Made by a program: the position numbers and the translations under genes | Assembly (NCBI GenBank): GCA_947650285.1 | Contig: CANTFL010001488.1 | Location: 372,001 to 436,000, forward strand | Length of the DNA stretch: 64,000 bases | Direction: 5' to 3' | Source: Hyaloperonospora brassicae | Lineage: Eukaryota; Oomycota; Peronosporomycetes; Peronosporales; Peronosporaceae | Notes under the pieces: generated by a model | The model's input: the letters and a program-made list of their open reading frames with translations, nothing else | What the model was told of the DNA's origin: nothing | Databases searched by the model: none | Part shown: positions 1 through 9,991 of the stretch, piece by piece | How the letters are laid out: the number at the start of each line of letters is the position of its first letter | Numbering within the stretch: the first letter of the stretch is position 1

Positions 1-240
1 CGATCGAATATCGATGACGTACTCGTCCTCTGCGACGAGTACACAGATCTTCTTAACTTTTCCACTACGTAGATCACGCAAGAACCGTTTCGGTTCTAGC
101 GTTGGTGATTAGGTTGACTCCAAAGTTAACTTCGGAGGCGCAACCAGATCAAGCGTATAAGCGCCTACGCTTGATCCGTCATTAACCAAGACATTCAGTG
201 TTTCGATTACCTCCTGGGAAGTTACATTCACAGGATCCAT
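1..240 (-). pseudogene. Family A Ty3/Gypsy pol, protease-RT linker (runs off window start)
   Basis: Reading the minus strand from an ATG at 238-240 gives a continuous protein-like frame to the window edge, broken only by one in-frame TAA at 109-111. It includes the segments VNVTSQEVIETLNVLV and KRFLRDLRSGKVKKICVLV. A lysine/arginine-rich stretch of this type lies between protease and reverse transcriptase in oomycete Gypsy polyproteins as I know them. It lies downstream of the gag and protease of the same element at 375-1982. RT itself would be beyond the window. The call rests on position and resemblance rather than on a catalytic motif. Confidence 0.55.
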
Positions 241-374
241 TAGAGATTTCTTCACAATGTTGTGATCATCTACATTGTGTTATTGCACATTCGTACTAAA
301 GACCGTACCACAAGTGAGGCCATCGCACTCGCTCGTAGTACACCCACGTGAGTGTGGGCGTTCCAAGATATTCG

Positions 375-919
375 TCAGGTGGTGATCTGAGGAACAAGTG
401 GCAGGTATCTTAACCGATCGATACTGCAACTCACCCTTGGCTCGTATCTCCTGAGCCAAGGCAACCCAAAGATGACGTCGAACTTGTCATCTAGGTCAAG
501 CACGATGAACACGTCATCGTACTGTTCGCCTTTTAACGTGAAGTGGATTCCGACTACACGTTTCTTCACAGTGATCAATGCGCATGTCGATAGGCGCACC
601 GTCATCTTCGTTGGAGGGATCTCCCGCTCCACGAAGTTAAAACTTCCTGCCTCTAGCGAATGGCGACGAACAAAATTGTTCGACGCCCCACAGTCAACTA
701 GGGCGCGAAGTGACAAGTCTTTTTCACTTCCAACTTCAAGGTGATGAGAGACACCTCATCACCAGGTGCAGAGACACACATAAATTGTTTGTCGGGAGCA
801 ACCTTTTTCAGGAGATTTTCAAATTCTCTTGATGTTGCTGGATCAGTAGGGCGGTCCGCCCCTACAGATCCCGACCGTTTTTTATGGTCCACCGCGCTGT
901 TGCGACTTCGCATCAGCAA
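375..919 (-). pseudogene. Family A gag C-terminus and retropepsin-like protease
   Basis: The frame at 375-716 encodes a retroviral-type aspartic protease. It has an active-site segment ALVDCGASNNFVRR (Asp codon 693-695) and the later segment VLDLDDKFDVIFGLPWLRR, which matches the second half of retropepsins. The usual D-S/T-G-A triad is here D-C-G-A, so the residue after the catalytic Asp is changed. The protease would cut the Gag-Pol polyprotein. Upstream, 698-919 in another frame encodes the end of Gag, so a frame change lies near 700-716. A stop at 375 precedes further protein-like sequence downstream. The gene is probably dead. Confidence 0.72.
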
Positions 920-1982
920 CGGACCCTCGCCCTCCAGTTCTTCTTGCTATTGGGTGAATACTGCGCTCAGCACCGCGAGGTTTTGAGCGGGGGATACTGC
1001 ATTCATATGCATAGTGTCCCAGTTTATGACAGCGATGGCATCTCACCATTCGCATGTCATTCGCAGGGTGAAGTTTCTCGCCCTCGACATTTCAGAGGTC
1101 CATCGGTTCTGGACGTCCGACTGCTAATCTTCTTTGTGGATGATGCGGGGTCAACGTAGCGTGAGACTGTCTCACGCTATAATCTTCTTGCTCCGCTGCG
1201 AAGATTGCCTCTGAGAGCGTCTTTAGCTCTCCGCGGAGCAGGTGGTCCCTAACGGAACCGTCTGAAAGCCCTTAAATTAAGATTGTGATCAACACAAACT
1301 CACTCACAGGGTTAACGACCATGCAGCTTGCAAGGTAGCGTACGTGCTGAGCGTAAGCGTGTACCTTACACTTACCCTGTTTGATTCCGAGGAGTTCAGG
1401 TAGTGTTCTGAACTCTGCTCTGGGCGGCTCGAACGTCTCACTGAGCAGGGTCTCGAAGACATCCAACGACCCAAACACATTTGGGTCGAGCAAATCAAGG
1501 TTCAGGGCCCAAGATCTGGCTTCTCCTGCCAGGTTAGACTGAGCGAATGAGACTTGCATTTGCTCATCGTTGATGCAACGAGCATCGATGGCATCGTCCA
1601 GCTCGACGAATCACCTCAACAGGGAGTCTTCCTCGAATCCCCGATGCTTGGAGACCTCTAGTTTTAGATACTCCCGTCGACGCTCACGCGTCAGCTCTGC
1701 GGACTGAGACTGTTGATGTCTCAGTGCTTCGGTCTGCTGGTGATCTTGTTGTTGTAACAAGGTCACCTGAGCTCGCAACTCATCAAGTTCTCGTTGCGAG
1801 AACTCCCTTATGACGGCATGGTGCTGGTCCCTATCCCTTGATGATATCATGGCCCATATGGCTTCCTCGCCAACGGTCGAACTCATTCGTTCGATCGCAC
1901 TCCATTCGAGGTCACTCAAATAGGTGTAGCTTTCACGGGTTCCGTGAAACCTGTCGTCGTCTACATCGTCCAACATGTTCAT
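920..1982 (-). pseudogene. Family A gag (nucleocapsid/capsid), two nonsense mutations
   Basis: One minus-strand frame runs from an ATG at 1982 to about 900 and is interrupted by an in-frame TGA at about 1611 and an in-frame TAA at about 1272. The N-terminal part is Gln/Arg-rich and probably helical (LRAQVTLLQQQDHQQTEALR). The middle part (NLAGEARSWALNL, LPELLGIKQGKCKVHAYAQ) is capsid-like in the Ty3/Gypsy manner. After the second stop the same frame continues as SDGSVRDHLLRGELKTLSEAI and reaches an intact CCHC zinc knuckle, CHRCHKLGHYAYEC, at 999-1040. Gag packages element RNA into virus-like particles. The start lies about 50 bp inside the LTR boundary at 2033. The stops mark it as a relic. 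Confidence 0.78.
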
Positions 1983-2019
1983 GTTAAGCGATGGGGTTGT
2001 GGTCCTTGGACGGACCTCA

Positions 2020-2030
2020 AAGTGCTACCA
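2020..2030 (-). other. Primer-binding site, family A
   Basis: On the minus strand TGGTAGCACTT begins 2 nt after the LTR end at 2033. It would pair with a tRNA whose 3' end is AAGUGCUACCA. The same 11 bases follow the 5' LTR of family B at 15641-15651, and the sequences differ after that. GCUACCA is the 3' end of many eukaryotic initiator methionine tRNAs, so that tRNA is the likely primer (inference). Confidence 0.68.
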
Positions 2031-2032
2031 GG

Positions 2033-2476
2033 TGTAACGGGGCACTGTTGACTACGTACTGGTTGACCAGTACGGAGTATACTTCCACTGACGACAGTGG
2101 TCGACAGTGCCCTGCTAGGTGTTTTAAGGAAAACACAGAAGTAGGAAACGAGACCAAGTAGTCAGACTAGTCTCTTGGTAAAAGTAAAACTGTAATAATA
2201 TAATTAAGTCCTATAACTCCTTAAATCTCTGTTGTCCTGACTTAATTATACTAATTTACCTATACGTATGATGACGTCTACTCACCACCCATTGCGTGCG
2301 TCTAGCAGCGATTGGTGGGTTGATATCATCACGATATCAACCAATGAGTAGACCCTTCGGTCAATCCAACAATATCACCATGTCTTGTGATATTGTTGAA
2401 AGAATATTCAACTTAATCTACTTTATTGTCATTTTAGCCTTGGTGACAATCTCATGTAACGGGCTACCCCGTTACA
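2033..2476 (-). repeat. 5' LTR of family A element
   Basis: A 444-bp LTR in minus orientation, bounded by TG and CA. Its element-sense start is a palindrome: TGTAACGGG, a 4-nt loop, then CCCGTTACA. Its end is GCCCCGTTACA, next to the primer-binding site and gag. It matches four stand-alone copies at 9529, 11676, 26687 and 38663. Internal hairpins lie at 2318-2342 (GGTTGATATC, 5-nt loop, GATATCAACC) and 2425-2450. The partner LTR would lie before the window. Confidence 0.85.
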
Positions 2477-3244
2477 AATATATATTAATAGCATATACCT
2501 GAATGGACGCAAGATGCAAGGCTATGTATCGCTGTCGTTTTTCTATCTGTCAAGACGAGCAAAAATTACGACCAAAAATAACTGGTTATATGCCTTTGTT
2601 CAGTTGGTGATAGACTTGGGGACAGGTAGTCTTTCAGTTGGGGATGCTTATCCCGTCCCCTCACACAGCAAGATTTTTGCTGTTGGGACGGTTCTACCAT
2701 GCGCATGCGCTGTGTCAATGGCCGGGCAAATAGCTTCTGTTTCTAGCTAGCGACGGAATCATTCTTCGATCCCGTCACGCATCAGGCGACGGTAAGACCT
2801 CGGTAGGCGACAGTATTCGTCTACCTGGGGCCTCTGAGAAGCTGACGGTGTTTTAGGAATCTTGTAAGCCGTAAGGGTTGATCGACAGTCTGAACACTTC
2901 CGGAAGGTCCCGTGAGAATGACCGTTAACCAAGACATGAGTTAGATCAATGTACGCACTCTTGACCGGATGGCTGGACTGCGCTCGCGCTTCAATCTGCT
3001 TCAGGAAACAGAGGACGCATTGCTAGGAGGCCCGTTCCACTGAGAGCTCCTAGTGTACCATCGTGAAGTTATTTCTGACCGCTTCCGTGGGGGTCGGCTT
3101 GCTGTGCTATTTAGATAGAGTCCGGTGAACAATCTAGTACAGACGTGCCCAAGCGCACCACCAACAAAATTTTTTTTAGTATGATAATTACTTTACACAA
3201 ATGGCCGGAACCGGATCTTAACAAGATAATCAAGTTCTTTGAGA
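2477..3244. other. Intergenic, no gene recognised
   Basis: AT-rich start followed by mixed sequence. A 78-codon frame at 2514-2750 shows no recognisable domain and lies between two mobile elements, so I do not call it a gene. Confidence 0.5.
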
Positions 3245-3400
3245 GAGGCTAAATACACCTAGCATTATGGCTAAATACACCGCGCGCCTATCCATTATAC
3301 CTAATTTTTTTATGGTAGCAGCGGTGTCACATTCTATCCACGTCAATTCAAATATTACATAATAAACTAAGTAGAAATGCACGTGTAGTACAGTCACGTC
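3245..3400 (+). repeat. Left terminal inverted repeat of E1
   Basis: It pairs with 4148-4304 in inverted orientation and contains a direct repeat of GCTAAATACACC. Confidence 0.75.
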
Positions 3401-3430
3401 TATTCATAAAAAATCTTTGTTGTCTAATGC

Positions 3431-3604
3431 ATGGTGATGAGCTCTTCATCCACCTCCACTACCGATGATGCCACTAGTACGGTCGCTCTTGCCGATGCCA
3501 AATTAGACATCGCTGACAATCAGACGACGTGCCGAGTTGATGAAGGCTCGAGGCCAAGGGCTAATTACGCAATCGTTCGCGCCACGCTTCGGCTAAACCG
3601 GTAG
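3431..3604 (+). pseudogene. E1 N-terminal ORF fragment (57 codons)
   Basis: This short frame starts with ATG at 3431, just inside the left inverted repeat, and ends at TAG 3602-3604. Its start, MVMSSSSTSTTDDATSTV, and a later ADNQTT segment align with the minus-strand frame at 5427-5609 in the neighbouring element (MMMSPSSTSTNAAATDTV, ADNQETF). Conservation between two copies suggests the N-terminus of a transposase or accessory protein shared by the family. Neither copy keeps a recognisable catalytic domain. The function is not known from sequence. Confidence 0.5.
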
Positions 3605-4147
3605 ACGTGGGTTTCGGCCATGCGTTAATCAGCAACCTGATTCCTCCCACCCCGATGCAGATGTTTTTGGAATTCTGCCTCCCTTTCGAATCACTGAATC
3701 GACGTCTCGCAACAGGTCACACCGGAAATCTACAAAGCGTCATCCGTCGGGTTCGAGATCACTGAGCGTCATTGTGGCAGTAAAAATTGCAGTCACTGCC
3801 ACATACCTGGTCTCGACCGGATTCGATGTCCATCTCGTGCTTTGGTTGAGCTGTATCAAGCAGACAATGCGTTAAATATAACGAGCACATCTTAGGTGCC
3901 GTCACAGCTCACACTCTGTAACGAACCTCCAGCGTTGCATGGCCCTCTACATGGCACACAGCTTCAAGCAGTTCATCCTTCTCAGACATTTACGTCTCCG
4001 TTGATGTCGTAGGTTCCATTAACAAGGCGCCAGCTTCCTATCGCGCCATAGAAGAAGTCCGTTTTCCTCAACCTAGGACACGTAATCTAATGGTTAGCCT
4101 CAAATGCATTTTTAATCACCTTATTCTGTAATTGTTTGGATTGACAT

Positions 4148-4304
4148 GACGTGACTGTACCACACGTGCATTTCTACTTAGTTTATCCTGTAATCTTTGA
4201 ATTGACGTGAATAGAATGTGACACCGCTGCTACCATATAAACATTTGGGTATAATGGATAGGCGCGCAGTGTATTTAGCCATAGTGCAAGGTGTACTTAG
4301 CCTC
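4148..4304 (-). repeat. Right terminal inverted repeat of E1
   Basis: It is the inverted match of 3245-3400 and ends GGTGTACTTAGCCTC at 4304. Confidence 0.75.
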
Positions 4305-4581
4305 TACTAAACTCTTAGGGGATTCACTTCGTAGGAGCATGTTTCGCGCGCAGCGAACAAGCTGTCGCGATAGGGTAAAGTCGTTTAGAGCAGGAACTAG
4401 CGTTGGCCCGAAAACGTCGATCTCTGTCGGCACTCTCCGTACCGCGGAATTTCGGCGGGTTGCTTCCCTTTCGTGTCGCGCGCTGCTTTGCCTCTCGTGG
4501 TACGCGCAGCGTAGCTAAGATCTCATTACAAACCTTGGCTCCGTTAAAGGGGAAAATTCCCGTCCATGGTAAGAGATGGGA

Positions 4582-4732
4582 GAGGATAAATACAACGGGC
4601 ATCATTGCTAAATACACCATCGCCTATCTTTTGAACCCAATTCTTATATGACAACAGTGGTGTGACATTCAGGACCAGTCAATTCGAACATTACACGATA
4701 AGCTAATCAGAAATGCACCTGCACCATAGCCA
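4582..4732 (+). repeat. Left terminal inverted repeat of E2
   Basis: Inverted partner of 5645-5796; both carry GCTAAATACACCATCGCCTA near the outer end. Confidence 0.7.
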
Positions 4733-5426
4733 GGTCACGCTAATTCGAATAAGTATTTTAGAATAAAGTACTTAAAAACGCACCCGCAGCTTAACACTGC
4801 AATCATATTTATATATTATAGTCCTTTATAAGCTGCAGCATAGCGCTCGTGTGTGATTTAACACCAAGTGCCTTTTTGTTTGCCTTGTAAACGATATTGT
4901 GGACATCTTTTGCAATTATAAGGACACCCGTCTCCTTAAACTAGTTACCAATAACCTACAACGATCCTATACAGATACGAAAACAGACTAAGACCTGCTG
5001 TATATGACTTTAACACGCGCCATACCCGTAGAGCAGATCCGTCTTGATGCATCTAGACGACGGTGGAATTATAATCGTCAATTTTTCTCGTCGCACGTCA
5101 CGCCGCAGGTAGCGCAGAGAGAATGGTCTTGCTGACACAACGGGAGTGACCAGTGAGGTATTGTTTGACACAGAGCGTTGACCAGGCATTTTCTTCTACG
5201 GCGTGCTTGTCATACATGATCAAGAGCTCGTGTGAAACGCAAAACTTTTTTGTTCCGCGATCTCGCTTTGACGTGTGCCGACTGTGGGATTCCCTATATT
5301 ATTTTTGCTGTGATTAGGTGAGAAAACTGCGCTTGGGACCAATCAAACGGCTGCGGGATACACTACTAGCAAAGCCTTGGCGTACGGCGTACTGCTTCAA
5401 CGCCTCTATTGCCGTCTATTTGACAC

Positions 5427-5609
5427 TCAAAAGGCTCGACCGATGGAGATTTCTTCATAGATCCATGAGAGATCAGCGGCGGCAGAATTAGGACCAGCAT
5501 CAACCTGGAACGTTTCCTGATTGTCAGCAACGACAGAATTAGTATCAGCATCAACGACCGTATCAGTGGCAGCAGCATTAGTGGAGGTGGATGAAGGGCT
5601 CATCATCAT
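5427..5609 (-). pseudogene. E2 N-terminal ORF fragment
   Basis: The frame begins with ATG codons at 5609, about 35 bp inside the right inverted repeat, and encodes 60 residues rich in Thr, Ala, Asp and Val. It is homologous to the E1 frame at 3431-3604. After EEISIGRAF it stops. A different frame continues as PFECQIDGNRGVEAV to about 5366, which suggests a frameshift. It is likely the truncated N-terminus of the family's transposase or a companion protein. No DDE residues can be identified. Confidence 0.5.
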
Positions 5610-5644
5610 ACATTAGACAACAGAGGTTTCTATTTAAATTGACG

Positions 5645-5796
5645 TGGCTATGGTGCAGGTGCATTTAATGATTAGCTTATCCTGTAATGTTCGAATTGAC
5701 GTGGCCTGAATGTGATAACACTGTTGTCATATAAACATTTAGTTTAATGAATAGGCGATGGTGTATTTAGCAATAATGCCCGGCGTATCAATCCTC
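5645..5796 (-). repeat. Right terminal inverted repeat of E2
   Basis: Inverted match of about 4582-4732. Confidence 0.7.
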
Positions 5797-6991
5797 TTCC
5801 GTATAAAACCCTGATTACTGGCTCTTCGGAGGTTCTCGTCTCTTTCCATTTTCGCACAAGGGCACCGGATGGAAAGTCAAAATGTAATGCAAAGCTCAGC
5901 CGTGGCATGTACAGAAACCTGCATTATAACAGCTGTTTTATCAAGGATCAGGTCGATCATTTGAAACAACACCGCGTCGAGGTCAGCCCAGCTATGCGAA
6001 ATAAATGTATGATGTTGCCGGATCGACGTCGCATTCGCTACCACCGAAATCGGGATTGTTACCAGCGACACTTATACCGTATTAGCTCATTTTCTTACTA
6101 TCCAGCTACAACATCGTCGACTGGCCTAGTTTATAGTGCTTTCTACGTGTATAATTATTATGCGGTATATTATAGTACTATGTATACCTACCCAGTTCTA
6201 TAAGGTGTCGGCACTGGCGCATGTATACCTGCGTACGACAATGTCAACAAACTGATAGTTTCAAAGATAGAAACGCATTGGACGCTCATGCTTCGAGCTG
6301 GCCCAGCCGTCATTTTTTTGAGTCTACGACAGGTACGCACCACTAGCAGCTATTGTGGCACCAATTATAGACCGTGAAAACACCTTGTGTTTGCTTCGTG
6401 GAGGCTTTATGTGTCAGCAGATTACAGTACTAGGTTATGTAGAGATACTTTGACCATTTACTGACTTTTCAGCCCTAACTTTGCCCTCTGTAGGCAAAAT
6501 ACCCAGCAACATTCTGACAATATTCTGCAAATTATAGGAGCTCAAGTGAGATCTGTACGCAGAACTTGGTTCTATTATGCAACATAGGTCGGTTCAACGG
6601 GGCTTGGCCACTCCGGCTGTCAGTTCGAGACACTCTTGTCGATCTATCGTCGAATCTTACAGATCATTGAGACGCGAGTATTTCCTTTAATGCATGTGTA
6701 AACAGAGATGAACAGCAGTTTTGTTAATGTTCTGTATTATGGAAAATTATGTGTTTTTTACTTAGCCGAAGTGGCAAGGCCGGTATCGGCTAATTAACTT
6801 TTCGCGTATGACAACCGTATACACATGATGTGGCGCTCTTATGATCTTGTATATAGAATCTTCATGTACTGCATGAGGTATGTTCCTTTTGCTCATCCGT
6901 TTTACGCGCGCGTCGTCCTATGACAACTTAATTACAGTTCATTTGGCTGCCCTATCGGCGATCTTGTGTGAGATTTGGCGGAACTTTCAAC
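5797..6991. other. Intergenic, no gene recognised
   Basis: AT-rich sequence. A 98-codon frame at 5907-6203 is Tyr/Arg-rich, has no recognisable domain and overlaps another frame on the other strand, so it is not called. Confidence 0.5.
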
Positions 6992-7941
6992 CAGGGATGT
7001 GAGTGACCGACCAATGCCAATTGGCCTGGTCACTTATCTCAAGTGACCCTTAACAAAACAAACAATTTTTATCGAATGGGACCAATTCGACCGCCATTCG
7101 ATTGTTCCGTTAAAAAACCGTTTTCATTTCAGACCCCTTATAATTAAATATATATATTTCTCATCAGAATGAATTTTCATCTATTTTCGTCGAGGTTTTC
7201 GTTATGTTACTGATTCCTCTAGTGCTGCTTCTCCGTCTTCTTTCGCAGTTATTGCTACTGCCCTATAAAAGATCGCACATCTTACCAATTAATGACTCGC
7301 TCTATATGATGGGTCTGGACACACTTCATACCAGTCATCTGGTTCTCGAAATGTAACTTACACCATTTGCGGGATTATTTACAAAGGTGGAGGACCAATC
7401 GCGTGCTTTTGCACATCGAAAGATCCTGCGTAAGATATCTGCTGAGGTTAAGAGAGAGGCTATGTCACGTCTTCCTGCTACTGAAATCTTACCCAACAAG
7501 TCAGCTGCTTCAGAATGTTGTGTCTGTAAATCCTATACCAACAATAATATAATCGCGGAGTTGGTGGTGGTGGAAAACCATTCCTATCGAGAAGACTGTG
7601 CGACGATGACTTTGATTCAGCTGATGAACAAGAAATGAAAAATTCTCTTGGAATTTTACAAATCCCAAATGGACAGCAGCCATTAAGCGGACATGAGAGA
7701 AGATCACAATTTTATCTTCATGTGACAACAAAAAGCGTAAAGTTATTTTAGCTTCAGCTGTATACGCCAGAAGTTTGCCGTTGTAGACATTTTGTTCTTA
7801 AAATGGAGAGAATTTTACCGAGTGATGTGCCCGGCGAATGAGATGCAATCTCGATATGCTCTCTCCAATCTCCTCTTGGATGATAAATGTGGAAGGTTCA
7901 AGCAGATTGTGGAGCATTACCTGAAAAACAGCTCTGCCTGA

Positions 7942-8184
7942 TCATTTGCTATAATTTGCGACGGCAGGACGGACATTAAAAATAATCCTGTAGTTAATAA
8001 TATGATTGCCACTCCAACGCCGATATTCTATAAGACTGTAGAGACTGGCGATAATTCTCATACAGGAGAATATATGGAGGCTATCATAAAGGAAGGCATT
8101 ATTGCCGTAGGCAGGATGGTCGACTACACTGATGTTACGAGCCGTGAGATATTAGCTGTCGAATCAGATAAGTTTCCGCAATGA
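7942..8184 (+). pseudogene. hAT transposase DUF659-like segment
   Basis: The frame between a TGA at 7939 and a TGA at 8182 contains ICDGRTDIKNNPVVNNMI, then PTPIFYKTVETGDNSHTGEY and EAIIKEGIIAVG. This is the pattern of the DUF659 part of plant and oomycete hAT transposases (DGWTD, then PxFYKS, then HTGEY), which precedes the catalytic core. The canonical Trp after DG is Arg here. Sequence beyond 8184 is frame-broken. Confidence 0.68.
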
Positions 8185-9192
8185 AATAGACATTGAAAAT
8201 TCAAAAACGATTAGGTAACTTTTATAATTCTACCTTGTCTGGAGCAAACCTTGGATCTCGTTATCAAGGACGTTTACGGAAAGAACCATTTCCCTCAGTG
8301 GTCGACAATTGTCTTTAAGTGACTAAGTATTTTTTGAGTCACCATCTCCCGAAAGCAATTCTTTAAAATACACCCCGCAAGCACCGTTCAATTTTGAAAT
8401 CCCTACAAATATCCAGAGTTAGATCCAGGTGATATTAGATGGGGTTTACATATTTAGATGGTTGATGCTGTCTCATATGCAAGGCTAGCCTTCCATAAAC
8501 TTGTGTATATCGCGAGTGGAGAAGTACGAGAAAAGAATGTTTATCCATAAAACAAGACGATTCTTTCGTTTTTGAAGTCTGACGAGAAATGGAATGACTT
8601 CCATACGTCCATCGAGTCATATAGGAGTTCATCAAGATTCTGATAAAGCTATAAAGCGTCGTACCCACGTTGGAAGAATTTTTATCTGTTGTCAAGAGCA
8701 TCCGCACTTAAACTATCCATGATCATATTGCATGGAAGGAAGGGCTCTAAGATACAGAAAAACAAAATACTATCATAAGTCACCAAAAGATTGACGGAAA
8801 AATATTATAAGCCAGTCTCGATGGTCTTCTCAAAATGATGTATAGAGATGAAATTTCATCTTGCATACTTGTTGGATCCTTGACACATGGGTCAGAGCTT
8901 TTCTTCGGACCTGTGTACGCGTGCTAAGGACTCTTTTAAAAGGCTTTTAAACGGAAAAGAGGCTTTTAACGACAAGGTCAACAATCAGTTAAAATGTTTT
9001 AAAAGACGAAGTGAAGAATATTCAGTCCCGGAGGTATGACGTCATTTCGGTAAACCTTCTCCAGATGTAAAAATTTCTGCAGCATATTGATGGCTTTTGC
9101 TGCCAAGATTTATATCCACTAACATTCCGAGCTGAAACAGGTAATGCAAGTTTGTTTACTTCATAGCTTGATATAACGAAGTCCTATTTTTT

Positions 9193-9462
9193 ATGCAGAT
9201 TGACATAAAGCTCTTTTTCATACCATCGTCAGCCGCCTCAGCTGAACGATCTTTTAGCAACTTGAGCTTCATACACTTTAAGAGAAACAATCGCTTACTT
9301 AACTCGAGAGCAATTAAATTGGGGTATATTCACATGAACACGCAAAGCTTTAAGTGCATAAACAGATCCAGTAGGGCTAAACTCGGCTATCTAACACCGA
9401 GAAAAAAAGAAGAGGAGAGTCGTCGTATCATCTGCAGAGGTTCGTATCAAGGCCAGTGGTGA
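9193..9462 (+). pseudogene. hAT transposase C-terminal dimerisation domain
   Basis: The frame contains IPSSAASAERSFSNLSFIHF, KRNNRLLNSRAIKLGYIH. It matches the hAT dimerisation signature (SSAASER-FS---FIHSK-RNRL----KL-Y) at the extreme C-terminus of these transposases. The stop lies at 9462, 67 bp before a solo LTR. The upstream part of the gene is disrupted. Confidence 0.75.
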
Positions 9463-9528
9463 ATATATAATTCAGACCGTGGTCGAAGCTCAATACCTCG
9501 TGGAAATTGACGGGACATGACTATAAAC

Positions 9529-9986
9529 TGTAACGGTGCACTCTCTTGCTTAAATAACTGAGCAAGTCCATGCATTGATAACAGTACAAGGTTGCGTACT
9601 CTCGACGTCACGTACATGTGGCGTTGAGGAAGCGCGAGGGAGTAAACACAACTTGCAGGCTCTGTTTAAGGTGAAAGTAAACTGTATTTGATATTGGTAA
9701 TAAAACTACCTTTGTCTTCATCTAAATGTGTTAATTACAAGTTTCTATGTGGGTTTCATGCTCACTACCCATTGCGCGCGTCTAGCCGCGATTGGTGGTA
9801 AATCTTGTGATGTACCGTTTACATCAATCAGCCGGTGGAGCACCCAAAGAATTTTATCCATGATGGCATCATTCTATCAACATCACCTCTTCTTGAATGA
9901 TGTTGATTTATAATCATCAAAATGGATAATGTTCAAAAATTGGTACATTCGTACATATTTTTATGAAACGGGATCAATCTGTTACA
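9529..9986 (-). repeat. Family A solo LTR with TAAAC target duplication
   Basis: A 458-bp degenerate LTR in minus orientation, from TGTAACGG at 9529 to GTTACA at 9986. It shares the conserved block CCCATTGCGCGCGTCTAGC with the other family A copies. It is flanked by perfect 5-bp direct repeats TAAAC (9524-9528 and 9987-9991) with no internal region, so it is a solo LTR left by recombination between the two LTRs of an insertion. Confidence 0.85.
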
Positions 9987-9991
9987 TAAAC

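Larger units (their letters stand above)
3245..4304. mobile_element. DNA transposon E1, long terminal inverted repeats, probably non-autonomous
   Basis: The left end (3245-3400) and the inverted right end (4148-4304) match over about 156 bp, roughly nine bases in ten by eye. Both begin GAGGCTAARTACACC and repeat GCTAAATACACC about 25 bp further in. The element is about 1.06 kb and encodes only a short frame near its left end. Long inverted repeats suggest a Mutator-like element. I found no flanking target duplication. The nearby element at 4582-5796 has related ends and a related N-terminal coding segment, so the two are one family. Confidence 0.72.
4582..5796. mobile_element. DNA transposon E2, related to E1 and in opposite orientation
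   Basis: The left repeat (about 4582-4732) and inverted right repeat (about 5645-5796) match over about 150 bp, beginning GAGGATAAATAC and GAGGATTGATAC. As in E1 a second copy of GCTAAATACACC lies about 25 bp inside. The interior is about 900 bp. The short ORF starts close to the right repeat and reads leftward, so E2 is inverted relative to E1. Only 277 bp separates E1 from E2. No target duplication is visible. Confidence 0.7.
6992..9466 (+). mobile_element. Decayed hAT-type DNA transposon
   Basis: Two domains typical of hAT transposases appear in order on the plus strand: a DUF659-like segment (7942-8184) and the C-terminal dimerisation region (9193-9462). Between them, broken frames keep protein-like stretches (for example LAFHKLVYIASGEVREKNVYP near 8490-8550). 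The proposed left end starts CAGGGATG at 6992, a hAT-like terminus, followed by a palindrome at 7003-7033. I could not find a matching right end or 8-bp target duplication. Many stops and frameshifts show that it is dead. Confidence 0.6.

Noticed and set aside
5907..6203. 98-codon Tyr/Arg-rich plus frame
   Set aside because: The composition is unusual, it overlaps a minus-strand frame, and nothing supports translation.
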